64,000 nt of DNA from Banduia mediterranea (lineage in GTDB: Bacteria > Pseudomonadota > Gammaproteobacteria > Nevskiales > Nevskiaceae), in NCBI RefSeq assembly GCF_031846245.1, contig NZ_JAVRIC010000007.1, forward strand, positions 62,001 to 126,000. Reading direction: 5' to 3'. Of the stretch, positions 28,615 to 36,617 are shown in pieces (position 1 is the first letter of the stretch; every line of letters begins with the position of its first letter). Made by a program: the position numbers and the translations under genes. The notes below the pieces were generated by a model, which worked only from the letters and a program-made list of their open reading frames with translations, ran no database searches and had not been told where the DNA came from.

Positions 28615-29589
28615 TCAAAGCACCATTTCGCGCGTGATGCGCCATTGGCCGCCGCTCTGCCGAAGCTCAAGCAGCTTGGTGACCTGATCCGAGTAGGTAT
28701 CCGACTCGTAGGTCTGGATGAAGCGGACCTGTGCGCGATCGGCACTCAGCAGATCGATCTGGGGATTGATGACGCGGACTTCGACCTTGCCCGGAGCCCC
28801 GACGCGCGCCCGGCGCTGGGATTCCCATTGCGCCCGGGTCTGACCGTCACCCGGATCGAAGTCAGGATCGTAGCTGGCGAGGTAGGCCGCCACGTTCTGG
28901 TCCGACCAGGCGGAAGACCAGTCATAGATCGCTTGCGAGATCGCTTCGGCGGTTTCCGGCGTCAGGGTCGTTGCCGGGGCCGGCGGCGCGCTCGCGATGG
29001 TCGCCGGTGGCGTCTGGATCGTCGGCGCCGGTGCCGTTGTCGGGGCAGTGGGTGCGACCGACACCGCTGGCGCGGCTTCGCCGGGCAAGGTGTTCATCTG
29101 TTCGAGCAGCCGCAGCTTCTGACGGACCACGCCATTGTCCTGGTCCAGCATCAGCGCGCGGTTGTAGGCCGCCGAGGCCAGTGCGGCGTAGATGTCGCCG
29201 AGATTCTCGTGCGCGGTGGCGTAGCTGGGGTGCGTGGCCAGTGCTGCTTCCAACGCATCGCGCGACTTCTCGTAGTCGCCGCGTTGGGCGTACAGCACGG
29301 CAAGATTGTTGTACGGCTCAGGCAGCTGCGGATAGTCGCGCGTCAGATCGGAGAACGCCTTGAGCGCATCGTCTTCGCGGCCGAGCTTGACCAGCACCAG
29401 CGCACGCGTGAACCGCGCTTCGGCGTCCTGGGGCACCTGCTTGAGGTGCGAGTCGAGGACGGTCAGTGCCTGTTGGTACTGTCCGCTGTTGATCAGGGAC
29501 TGGGCCTGATCAAGCGCGGCGGCGCCGAGCGCGCTGCCCGCAATTGCGAAGATCGTCACCGCAGCGGCGACCCGGAAAATCCGTTTCAC
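28615..29589 (-). CDS. TPR-repeat periplasmic protein with NTF2-like C-terminal domain
   Basis: 324-residue exported protein: signal peptide (1-23, ending SALGAA), about three to four TPR units (25-155, including EPYNNLAVLYAQRGDYEKS), a Pro/Ala/Thr linker (about 175-215) and a C-terminal NTF2-like domain starting AIYDWSSAWSDQNVAAYL and ending GGQWRITRE. The same C-terminal domain ends the next gene, an L,D-transpeptidase. GTG at 29587-29589 has GAGGGA upstream. Probable scaffold partner of the transpeptidase; that is inference from domain sharing and adjacency. Confidence 0.8.
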   Translation of the reverse strand: MKRIFRVAAAVTIFAIAGSALGAAALDQAQSLINSGQYQQALTVLDSHLKQVPQDAEARFTRALVLVKLGREDDALKAFSDLTRDYPQLPEPYNNLAVLYAQRGDYEKSRDALEAALATHPSYATAHENLGDIYAALASAAYNRALMLDQDNGVVRQKLRLLEQMNTLPGEAAPAVSVAPTAPTTAPAPTIQTPPATIASAPPAPATTLTPETAEAISQAIYDWSSAWSDQNVAAYLASYDPDFDPGDGQTRAQWESQRRARVGAPGKVEVRVINPQIDLLSADRAQVRFIQTYESDTYSDQVTKLLELRQSGGQWRITREMVL

Positions 29590-29731
29590 GCAGGAATCCC
29601 TCGGATTGGTAAGGAGATTTGAAATCGACGGTAATATAAAGCATCGCAGGCACCGACGTAGCCCCTCGTGGCGCTCCGAGTGTCGTCTGTCCATGACCGT
29701 CCGCCGTCCCGCCCCCTTCAAGCGTCCACGC

Positions 29732-30778
29732 ATGAGTTCAGCAGCCCCCGCGGCGCCCCTTTTGCCCACCGCCTCAGACGGTTTTGCGCCGCGCATCCTG
29801 ATCGTGCGGCTCAGCAGCATCGGCGACCTGGTATTCACCACATCGCTGCTGCGCGCTCTGCGCGCGGCCTACCCGAAAGCGCGGATCGGCTGGCTGGCGC
29901 GACGCGAACTGGTGGGCTGGTTGCACGCAGATCCGGACATCGATCAGGTGCATGCCTGGGACCCGCCAAAGTCGCGCAATCCCTGGATTTGGTGGATGCG
30001 TCTGCGCGCATTGCGCCGCGAGCTTCGTGGCGCGGACTACGACATTGCGATCGAGGCTCAGGGGCTGCTCAAGAGCCGCGTGCTGTGCCGGCTGTCCGGG
30101 GCGCCCCGGCGCTTCGGTTTCGATTCCCGGGAGCCTGGCGGCTTTTTGCTGCACACGCGGATTCCCAAAGCGGGCCAAGTACGTCTGATCAGCTCCGAGT
30201 ATCGCGATCTGGCGGAGCGTCTCACCGGCCGCTTCGCGCCACCACCAAGTCTGAGGCTGCCGTCACCCCAGCGCGAGTTGCCGCAGGGTGTGGCGGTGTT
30301 GTGTCCGTTCACGACGCGGCCGCAGAAGCATTGGTTCGACGACTACTGGCCACAGCTCGCCGCCCTGCTCAAGAACAATCTGGGCCTGGACAGCGTGATT
30401 CTCGGCGGCCCCGGTGACCGTGAGCATGCACAGCGGCTGTTGGCACAGTGCCCGCCCGGCACGCTTGGCCTGGCTGGCGAGACCTCGCTGATCGAGGCCG
30501 CGCAGACCATCGAACGCGCCCGCGTGCTGATCGGCGTGGATACCGGCCTGACGCACATGGGCGTGGCACTGGGTATTCCCACGGTGCCGCTGTTCGGTTC
30601 GACCGTGCCGTATCGCGAGGGCGGTTCCGGGCCGATGCGCGTGCTCTACGACGAACGCCACTGCTCGCCGTGCAAGCGCCGGCCAAGCTGTGGCGGCGCC
30701 TACACCTGCATGCACGATCTCACGCCGATGCGGGCGTTCGAAGCGGCGCGTGAACTGATCGCGGGGCGAGTCGCATGA
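29732..30778 (+). CDS. LPS heptosyltransferase-type glycosyltransferase (GT9)
   Basis: Inner-membrane-associated glycosyltransferase of family 9, expected to add heptose to the LPS inner core. About 348 residues. N-terminal ILIVRLSSIGDLVFTTSLLRAL and the C-terminal GVDTGLTHMGVALG nucleotide-sugar site are diagnostic, and the Cys-rich tail CSPCKRRPSCGG is common in these enzymes. Starts at 29693 and 29732 are both possible; neither has a strong ribosome site. It overlaps the next glycosyltransferase by 4 bp. WaaC versus WaaF cannot be decided. Confidence 0.85.
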   Translation: MSSAAPAAPLLPTASDGFAPRILIVRLSSIGDLVFTTSLLRALRAAYPKARIGWLARRELVGWLHADPDIDQVHAWDPPKSRNPWIWWMRLRALRRELRGADYDIAIEAQGLLKSRVLCRLSGAPRRFGFDSREPGGFLLHTRIPKAGQVRLISSEYRDLAERLTGRFAPPPSLRLPSPQRELPQGVAVLCPFTTRPQKHWFDDYWPQLAALLKNNLGLDSVILGGPGDREHAQRLLAQCPPGTLGLAGETSLIEAAQTIERARVLIGVDTGLTHMGVALGIPTVPLFGSTVPYREGGSGPMRVLYDERHCSPCKRRPSCGGAYTCMHDLTPMRAFEAARELIAGRVA

Positions 30779-31866
30779 AGGTCGTGCATCTGGAAACCGG
30801 GCGTCATCTGTACGGTGGTGCGCAGCAGGTGGCCTATCTGCTGTCGGCGCTGCCGCGCGAACTGGTCGACAGTCATCTGGTTTGTGTGCCGGACGCGCAG
30901 ATCGGCGCGGCGGTGGCGAGCCTCGGCTTGCCGGTGCACGAACTACCGATGACTGGCGATCTGGACCTGGCGTTCATCGGTCGCTTTCGCCGCCTGTTAC
31001 GACAGCTGCAGCCCGATCTCGTGCACATTCACAGCCGGCGCGGCGCCGATGTGCTCGGCGGGCTTGCCGCGCGTCGCGCCAAGGTGCCGGCGATTCTGTC
31101 GCGGCGTGTGGACAACCCCGAACCCTGGCTGTCGGTGCGATTCAAATACCCCTTGTTCGATGCCGTGCTGGCAATCTCCAACGGTGTGCGCGACGCGCTG
31201 CGTGCCAGCGGCGTGAGCCAGGCGATCGAGGTGGTGCGTTCCAGCGTCGATCCGGCGCCGTGGCGCGAGCCGGCACCCCGCGAGGAATTCCTGCGCAGCT
31301 TCGATCTGGACGAGACGGCGATCACCATCGGCGTGGTCGCGCAACTGATCATGCGCAAGGGCCATCACGTTCTGTTGCAGGCGCTCCCGCCACTGGTCGC
31401 GCGGCATCCAAATCTGCGTGTGCTGTGTTTCGGACAGGGGTCGCGCCGCGAAGCCTTGGAGGCAGCGGCGCGTGAGCTGGGTCTGAGCGAGGTGGTCCGT
31501 TTCGTCGGATTCCACAAGGACCTGTCGCGCTGGATGGGCCACTTCGACCTGCTGGCACATCCGGCGCTGATGGAAGGCCTGGGCGTCACTCTGCTGCAGG
31601 CGGCCGCGGCCGGCGTGCCGGTCATCGCCTGCCGTGCCGGCGGCATGCCCGAGGCCGTGCACGACGGTGTCAACGGGATTCTGGTGCCGCCGGGCGAGGT
31701 CGATCCGCTGCGCGAGGCCCTGGCCCGCTTGCTCGACGACGCGGCGCTGCGCCAGCGCTACGCGGAGGCCGGGCGGCGTCTGGCGGATACCGAGTTCTCG
31801 ATCGCGGCGATGGCCGAAGGCACGCTGGCGGCGTATCGGGCGGTGCTTGCGTCAGCCGGACGATAA
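30775..31866 (+). CDS. Glycosyltransferase family 4 (LPS core)
   Basis: 363-residue GT-B glycosyltransferase of family 4. N-terminal sugar-acceptor domain with YGGAQQVAYLL and HIHSRRGADVLGG, and C-terminal donor domain with the EX7E region in HPALMEGLGVTLLQAAAAGVPV, then GGMPEAVHDGVNGILV. Its ATGA start overlaps the GT9 stop, so it probably acts in the same LPS core assembly. Sugar and linkage unknown. Confidence 0.88.
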   Translation: MKVVHLETGRHLYGGAQQVAYLLSALPRELVDSHLVCVPDAQIGAAVASLGLPVHELPMTGDLDLAFIGRFRRLLRQLQPDLVHIHSRRGADVLGGLAARRAKVPAILSRRVDNPEPWLSVRFKYPLFDAVLAISNGVRDALRASGVSQAIEVVRSSVDPAPWREPAPREEFLRSFDLDETAITIGVVAQLIMRKGHHVLLQALPPLVARHPNLRVLCFGQGSRREALEAAARELGLSEVVRFVGFHKDLSRWMGHFDLLAHPALMEGLGVTLLQAAAAGVPVIACRAGGMPEAVHDGVNGILVPPGEVDPLREALARLLDDAALRQRYAEAGRRLADTEFSIAAMAEGTLAAYRAVLASAGR

Positions 31867-31873
31867 AGCCTCG

Positions 31874-31961
31874 GGTTCGCGCAAAGACGCGAAGAACAGC
31901 GTTCAAATCAAAACGGTTTGCTGTTGATTTCTCTTGGCGCCTTTGCGTCTTTGCGCGAACC
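31874..31961. terminator. 17-bp perfect inverted repeat between convergent LPS genes
   Basis: GGTTCGCGCAAAGACGC (31874-31890) is repeated inverted at 31945-31961, with a 54-nt AT-richer loop. It sits exactly between the ends of two convergent genes, so a bidirectional terminator or transcript-stabilising hairpin is likely. There is no long T-run, so termination efficiency is uncertain. The arm resembles the AAAGACGC-type repeats seen in intergenic regions of many bacteria. Confidence 0.6.
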
Positions 31962-31972
31962 TCAAAAGCCTT

Positions 31973-32887
31973 TCAGTAAAGGCTGGCTTCGCCTTCGGGC
32001 CGGTGCTTGAAGCGCCGATGAATCCAGAAGTACTGGGGCAGTGCCTCGCGAATGCCGTCTTCGATCACCCGATTGATGGTGGTCGCGTCCGCCAGCTCAT
32101 CACCGCTCGGAAAGTCTTCGAGCGCCGGGTGGATCGTGACGATGTAGCGCCCGTTTTCGCGCGCGCAGAAAAACGGCACGACGGCGGCGCGACCCATCTG
32201 CGCCAGCCGCGCGGTGGCGGTGATCGTGGACGCCTGTATGCCGAAGAACGGCGCGAAGACAGAGATGCGCCGGTCCAGGGTCTGGTCCGGTGCGTACCAG
32301 ATCGACTGGCCGCGGCGCAGCGCCTTGACCAGGGTGCGCAGTTCGTCGCGCGGCAGTGCCGGCAGTCCGGAGCGCTGCTCGCGCCAGCGATGCATGTAGA
32401 AATCCAGCACCGCGTTGTTGTACGGACGATACATGGCATGAAACGGCACGCCGGCGATGCACAGGTATCGTGCCGCGATTTCCAGCGTGGTGAAGTGGCC
32501 CGTGAGCAGCAGCGCGCCCTGCCCGCGTGCCTGCGCCGCGCGCAGATGTTCGATGCCGCGCACCTCGCCACGCGGCGCCAGCCGCCGGTCGGACACCCAC
32601 CAGGCCATGCAGGCTTCGAATCCGCCGGTGCCGATGGCGGCGAAGTGTTCGTCGCAGAGTTGTTCGATCTCCTCGGCCGGGCGAGTCGGGAAGCACAGGT
32701 GCAGATTGGTGCGCACGATATGGCGGCGCGATTTCATCACGCGGCCCAGGCTGCGGCCGATGAAGCTGCCCAGCCCCAACTGCCAGTCGATCGGCAGCAG
32801 GCACAGCACGCGCGCCACGCCCAGTCCCAGCCAGGTCGGCCAGAAGCGCGGATACAGCAGCGCGAGCTTGAAGTCGGGTCGGAACAC
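31973..32887 (-). CDS. lpxL: Lipid A lauroyl/late acyltransferase LpxL-like
   Basis: Inner-membrane acyltransferase that adds a secondary acyl chain to Kdo-lipid A. 304 residues. Catalytic HxxxxE motif in LTGHFTTLEIAARY, followed by MYRPYNNAVLDFYM, YAPDQTLDRR and the C-terminal WIHRRFKHRPEGE typical of LpxL/LpxM/LpxP. A GTG 3 bp after the upstream stop is the start. Its neighbours waaA, the epimerase and the core glycosyltransferases form an LPS locus. Confidence 0.9.
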   Translation of the reverse strand: MFRPDFKLALLYPRFWPTWLGLGVARVLCLLPIDWQLGLGSFIGRSLGRVMKSRRHIVRTNLHLCFPTRPAEEIEQLCDEHFAAIGTGGFEACMAWWVSDRRLAPRGEVRGIEHLRAAQARGQGALLLTGHFTTLEIAARYLCIAGVPFHAMYRPYNNAVLDFYMHRWREQRSGLPALPRDELRTLVKALRRGQSIWYAPDQTLDRRISVFAPFFGIQASTITATARLAQMGRAAVVPFFCARENGRYIVTIHPALEDFPSGDELADATTINRVIEDGIREALPQYFWIHRRFKHRPEGEASLY

Positions 32888-32890
32888 CCC

Positions 32891-33907
32891 TCAGACGCCG
32901 TAATAATCGCGATACCACGCCACGAAACGTGGAATGCCCTCGTCGATAGAAGTCTTGGGGTCAAAGCCGGTGTCGCGCCGCAGTTCGTCGATGTCGGCAT
33001 AGGTCTGGCGCACATCGCCGGGCTGCATCGGCAGCAGTTTCATGTTGGCGCTGCGGCCGGTCGCACGCTCGATCACCGCGATGAAATCGAGCAGCGCTTC
33101 GGGACGGTGGTTGCCGATGTTGTAGAGCCGGTAGGGCGCACGGCTGGAACTGGCGTCCGGTTCAGCCGGATTCCACGCGTCGTTCGCTTGTGCGATGCGC
33201 TCCATGATGCCGCGCATGCCGTCGACGATGTCATCGATGTAGGTGAAGTCGCGGCGCATGTCGCCGTGGTTGTAGACCTCGATCGGCTGCCCTTCGATCA
33301 CCGCCTTGGTGAACTTGAAGTAGGCCATGTCCGGCCGGCCCCAGGGGCCGTACACCGTGAAGAAGCGCAGACCCGTCGTGGGAATGCCGTAGAGATGCGC
33401 ATAGGTATGCGCCATCAGCTCGTTGGATTTCTTGGTGGCCGCGTACAGCGAGATCGGATGGTCCACGTTGTCGTTCACCGAGAACGGCAGACGTTCGTTG
33501 GCGCCATAGACGGAGGATGAAGACGCGTAGACCAGATGCCGCACCTGTTGCGCGCGGCAGCCTTCGAGGATGTGCAGGAATCCGTTGAGATTGCTCTGCA
33601 CATAGGCGTGGGGGTTGCTGATCGAATAGCGCACGCCGGCCTGCGCCGCCAGATGAACGACGATGCTGAAACGGTTGGCCGCGAACAGGGCTTCCATTGC
33701 CTCGCGATCGGCGAGGTCCACCGTGTGGAACGCGAAGCCGGGACTACCGTCCAGCTGGGCCAGCCGCGCGTGTTTCAGCGCCGGATCGTAGTAGTCATTG
33801 AAGTTGTCGATGCCGACGACGTCGTAGCCGTCCGCCAGCAGCGACCGGCAGTAGTGATAGCCGATGAATCCGGCGGCGCCGGTGACCAGGATTTTGCCGT
33901 CGCGCAT
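32891..33907 (-). CDS. UDP-glucuronate 4-epimerase-type NAD-dependent epimerase
   Basis: 338-residue extended SDR enzyme. NAD motif TGAAGFIGYHYC, DNFNDYYDPALKHARL (characteristic of UDP-glucuronate/galacturonate epimerases), and the catalytic SLYAATKKSNE with Tyr and Lys. GPWGRPDMAYF is also family-typical. It would supply UDP-galacturonate for surface polysaccharide or LPS core. lpxL follows by 3 bp. The ATG at 33905-33907 directly precedes the Rossmann strand. Confidence 0.9.
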   Translation of the reverse strand: MRDGKILVTGAAGFIGYHYCRSLLADGYDVVGIDNFNDYYDPALKHARLAQLDGSPGFAFHTVDLADREAMEALFAANRFSIVVHLAAQAGVRYSISNPHAYVQSNLNGFLHILEGCRAQQVRHLVYASSSSVYGANERLPFSVNDNVDHPISLYAATKKSNELMAHTYAHLYGIPTTGLRFFTVYGPWGRPDMAYFKFTKAVIEGQPIEVYNHGDMRRDFTYIDDIVDGMRGIMERIAQANDAWNPAEPDASSSRAPYRLYNIGNHRPEALLDFIAVIERATGRSANMKLLPMQPGDVRQTYADIDELRRDTGFDPKTSIDEGIPRFVAWYRDYYGV

Positions 33908-33993
33908 AGGGGAGGGTCGCGGTGGTGACGTTATCGGGCGCGTAGTTTATCGCTGCTTGCACCAGCGCCGTGCGGCCGCCATGCTGCGCCGCG

Positions 33994-35241
33994 ATGCGCA
34001 TCCTGTATACCGTGCTGCTGTATCTGCTGACGCCACTGGCGCTGCTGCGTCTGGCCGTGCGTGGTTTGCAGCTGCGCGACTATTGGCGGCGATGGGGCGA
34101 GCGATTCGGCCTGGTGGTGCCCGCCGCCGAGCCTACGGAAGTCTGGGTACATGCCGTGTCCGTGGGTGAGTCGCTGGCGGCGATGCCGATGATTCGCGAA
34201 CTGGTGGATCAGTACGGACCCGGCCGCGTCTGGGTCACGACCACCACGCCCACCGGCAGCGCGCGCGTGCGCGAGTCCCTGGGCGACGCGGTGCGGCACA
34301 GCTACTTTCCCTACGATCTGCCGGGCTCGGTGCGGCGCGCCATGCGGCGAATCGCACCACGTCGCATCGTGATCATGGAAACCGAATTGTGGCCCAACCT
34401 GTTCCGTGCGGCGCGAAACCGCGACGTACCCTTGCTGGTGGCGAACGCGCGCCTGTCACCGCGATCGTTCCGCGGCTACTCGCGGGTGCGCGGCTTCGCC
34501 GCCGAGACGCTGCAGAACTGCGCCCTGATCGCGGCACAGTCCGAACATGATGCGATGCGCTTCAAGAGCCTGGGGGCACCGCGTGTGGAGGTCATGGGCA
34601 ACATCAAGTTCGATCTCACGGTGCCGGCCGATCAGGTCGAAGCCGGTGCCGAACTGCGCGAGCGCTTCGGCGCGGCTCGGCCGGTATGGATCGCCGCGAG
34701 CACGCACGAGGGCGAGGAAGTGGCCGCACTCGACGCCCATCGCGAGTTACGCAAGCACTTCCCCGATGCCGTGCTGATTCTGGTGCCGCGACACCCGCAA
34801 CGATTCGACACGGTGTGGGGCCTGATCGACCGTTCGCGTCTGCGTGGCGCGCGCCGACAGTGGAACAACGCCGATGCGCACACCGAGGTTTTGCTCGGCG
34901 ACAGCATGGGCGAAATGTTCACCTATCTTGCCGCCAGCGACCTCGTCTTCGTCGGCGGCAGTTTCGCGGCTGTCGGCGGCCACAACATTCTGGAGCCGGC
35001 CGCGATCGGCAAGCCCGTCTTGTTCGGCCCGCAGATGCACAACTTTCTGCCGTCGCGGGCGCTGCTGCTGTCGCTCGGCGCCGCCGTGGAAGTGCCGTAC
35101 GCGGCCAAGCTCGGCCCCGAACTGATCGCGCTGTTCGGGAACGCCGAGCGTCGGCGTCGCATGGGTGCCGACGGGCGCGCCGCCATTGCCGCCAACCGTG
35201 GCGCGCTGCGTCGTTTGATCGAACTGCTCGACGGTTTGTAG
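33994..35241 (+). CDS. waaA: 3-Deoxy-D-manno-octulosonic acid (Kdo) transferase
   Basis: Inner-membrane GT30 enzyme that adds Kdo to lipid IVA. 415 residues: N-terminal membrane anchor (MRILYTVLLYLLTPLALLRL), acceptor motifs VWVHAVSVGESLAA and TTTTPTGSARVRE, METELWPNL, and donor domain with GGHNILEPAAIGKPV and FGPQMHNF. The ATG at 33994 is used because the hydrophobic anchor starts there. It is divergent from the epimerase-lpxL pair. Confidence 0.95.
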   Translation: MRILYTVLLYLLTPLALLRLAVRGLQLRDYWRRWGERFGLVVPAAEPTEVWVHAVSVGESLAAMPMIRELVDQYGPGRVWVTTTTPTGSARVRESLGDAVRHSYFPYDLPGSVRRAMRRIAPRRIVIMETELWPNLFRAARNRDVPLLVANARLSPRSFRGYSRVRGFAAETLQNCALIAAQSEHDAMRFKSLGAPRVEVMGNIKFDLTVPADQVEAGAELRERFGAARPVWIAASTHEGEEVAALDAHRELRKHFPDAVLILVPRHPQRFDTVWGLIDRSRLRGARRQWNNADAHTEVLLGDSMGEMFTYLAASDLVFVGGSFAAVGGHNILEPAAIGKPVLFGPQMHNFLPSRALLLSLGAAVEVPYAAKLGPELIALFGNAERRRRMGADGRAAIAANRGALRRLIELLDGL

Positions 35242-35308
35242 CCGCTCAGCAAGAGGCGTTTCGCTTGGTGGCGTCTCGGTTTGCGCACCGTCAGATGATG
35301 CGCAGGAC

Positions 35309-35761
35309 TCAGTCCGGATCGTCCACGTCCGGACTGTCCGGTTGCTCGTCGTCTTCCGGATCGTCGGTTTCCGCTACATTCCCGGCTTTCGGCTTGGCGG
35401 GTATGCCGGAGTCCGGTTTCGGTACGGTCTTGAGATCGGCCGGCAGATTCCACTCCTCCGGCGCAAAGCCCGCACCGCGCATTGCACGAACCAGGGTTTC
35501 GAGCGGCTTGCGACTGCCCCGCGTCGAAACCAGCGAACCGGATCGTGCGATCACGGTGTCGAGTTTTTCCAGCACCAGGGCCCGGTCGCGTATCGGTGAT
35601 CCGGTGCTGTTGCGGCGTTGCGCCCATTTCTGCGCGAATGTGAACTCTGCCGTCGGCACGATCAGCGCGCCCTCGCCCGGCATCACCAGCTGCACCAGCT
35701 CACCGTAACGGCTGACTTGCAGCCGCGTCAGTGCGGATTCGAACATCTTGAGGTCAGGCAT
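35309..35761 (-). CDS. Hypothetical protein, possibly with a disrupted lipoprotein N-terminus
   Basis: 150 residues from the ATG at 35761; acidic Asp/Glu/Pro-rich tail (last 25 residues, ending SPDVDDPD). The frame stays open upstream to a GTG at 35872 and encodes ACGKVDAAEPKAVQAIP, which looks like the start of a mature lipoprotein (Cys followed by a short linker) but with RRRIP in place of a hydrophobic signal. The upstream part of the frame enters repeat copy B at 35847, so the original signal sequence may have been replaced by the repeat. No function recognised. Confidence 0.5.
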   Translation of the reverse strand: MPDLKMFESALTRLQVSRYGELVQLVMPGEGALIVPTAEFTFAQKWAQRRNSTGSPIRDRALVLEKLDTVIARSGSLVSTRGSRKPLETLVRAMRGAGFAPEEWNLPADLKTVPKPDSGIPAKPKAGNVAETDDPEDDEQPDSPDVDDPD

Positions 35762-35846
35762 GAGCGCTTCGGGTCGTCCTGAGGGAATCGCCTGGACCGC
35801 TTTCGGTTCAGCGGCATCCACCTTGCCACAGGCCGGGATACGCCGC

Positions 35847-35973
35847 CTTAAAGGCCATGCCGCGAGCGGCACCCCGCAGAATGAATCTGCTGCGGCATGG
35901 TCGTTCCCTCAGCCCCCTCTCCCGCAAGCGGGCGAGGTTAGGTCGGCATCACGCCGCGCGTGATTCACGCTAA
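35847..35973 (+). repeat. Dispersed intergenic repeat, copy B
   Basis: 127-bp copy of the element at 5907-6060: TTAAAGGCCATGCCGCGAGC start, CTGCGGCATGGTCGTT internal inverted arm, CCCGCAAGCGGGCGAGG hairpin, and the GGCATCACGCC/GCGTGATTCACGCTAA end. It abuts the 5' end of a hypothetical gene. The 171 bp from here to the tRNA gene (35974-36144) hold no ORF or motif I can support beyond a probable tRNA promoter. Confidence 0.8.
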
Positions 35974-36144
35974 TGCCGGACCGGCAATCCTTCAACGCTC
36001 GATAGTGCCGCCGTAGTACCCGTGCTTCTGGGACCTGAGTTATGCTTCGCGCCCGCCATGACGTCGGATTCATGGCGCGGCGTTAGCAAGGCGAGGAACC
36101 CGCCGTAGGTGAAGCCGCATGCTGCCGTTACAATGAAGCCCGAC

Positions 36145-36221
36145 GCGCCTGTAGCTCAGCTGGATAGAGTACTGCCCTCCGAAGGCAGGGGTCGCAGGTT
36201 CGAATCCTGCCAGGCGCGCCA
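36145..36221 (+). tRNA. tRNA-Arg (anticodon CCG)
   Basis: A 77-nt cloverleaf: acceptor arms GCGCCTG/CAGGCGC with G discriminator and encoded CCA, D-arm GTAGCTCAGCTGGATAGAGTA, anticodon stem CTGCC/GGCAG with CCG in the loop, and T-arm around GGTTCGAATCC. Reads CGG arginine codons. Downstream tandem repeats contain copies of its 3' end. Confidence 0.97.
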
Positions 36222-36503
36222 ATCAATCCAAGCTCGCAGTACCGTTCAAGGCGAGACGGCCTTCAAGGCTCGTATTCGAACCTGCGGCCCCAGAACAACG
36301 CATCGCCCGGCGATGGAAAGCGAAGCGAGCCATCGCGAGTTCGAATCCTGCCAGGCGCGCCAATCAATCCAAGCTCGCAGTACCGTTCAAGGCGAGACGG
36401 CCTCCAAGGCTCGTATTCGAACCTGCGACCCCAGAACAACGCATCGCCCGGCGATGGAAAGCGAAGCGAGCCATCGCGAGCTCGAATCCTCCCAGGCTCT
36501 CCA
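36222..36503 (+). repeat. Two 141-bp tandem repeats derived from the tRNA-Arg 3' end
   Basis: Units 36222-36362 and 36363-36503 are almost identical. Each ends with a copy of the tRNA 3' end: perfect over 24 nt in unit 1, with four mismatches in unit 2. Each also holds an inverted copy of the T-arm (36274-36291 and 36415-36432; ATTCGAACCTGCGACCCC in unit 2) and a GCGATGG/CCATCGC hairpin. The layout is like the rtT repeats after E. coli tyrT. The next 114 bp to the IS66 remnant hold nothing recognised. Confidence 0.9.
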
Positions 36504-36617
36504 ATCAATCACTTAGCAGATGCTGCCGTCTGAGCTTGTCCGTTTCTTATGCATTTTTTGGATGGCAAGCAATCAATCCGCAATAGCCTTCAGCAACGCA
36601 TCCTTCGCGTCGGGTAA

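Noticed and set aside
31934-33520. 528-codon plus-strand ORF over lpxL and the epimerase
   Set aside because: It lies fully antisense to two well supported genes and has shadow-type composition.
36222-36503. CRISPR-like array
   Set aside because: The units are 141-bp direct tandem copies without spacers, only two full copies, and are explained by tRNA duplication. No cas genes are near.
36263-36508. Minus-strand ORF of 81 codons with repeated GRIRTRDGSLRFPSPG across the tRNA repeats
   Set aside because: It is the antisense reading of tRNA-derived repeats; peptides of the GRIRTRD type are common spurious translations of antisense tRNA sequence. No start signal supports it.
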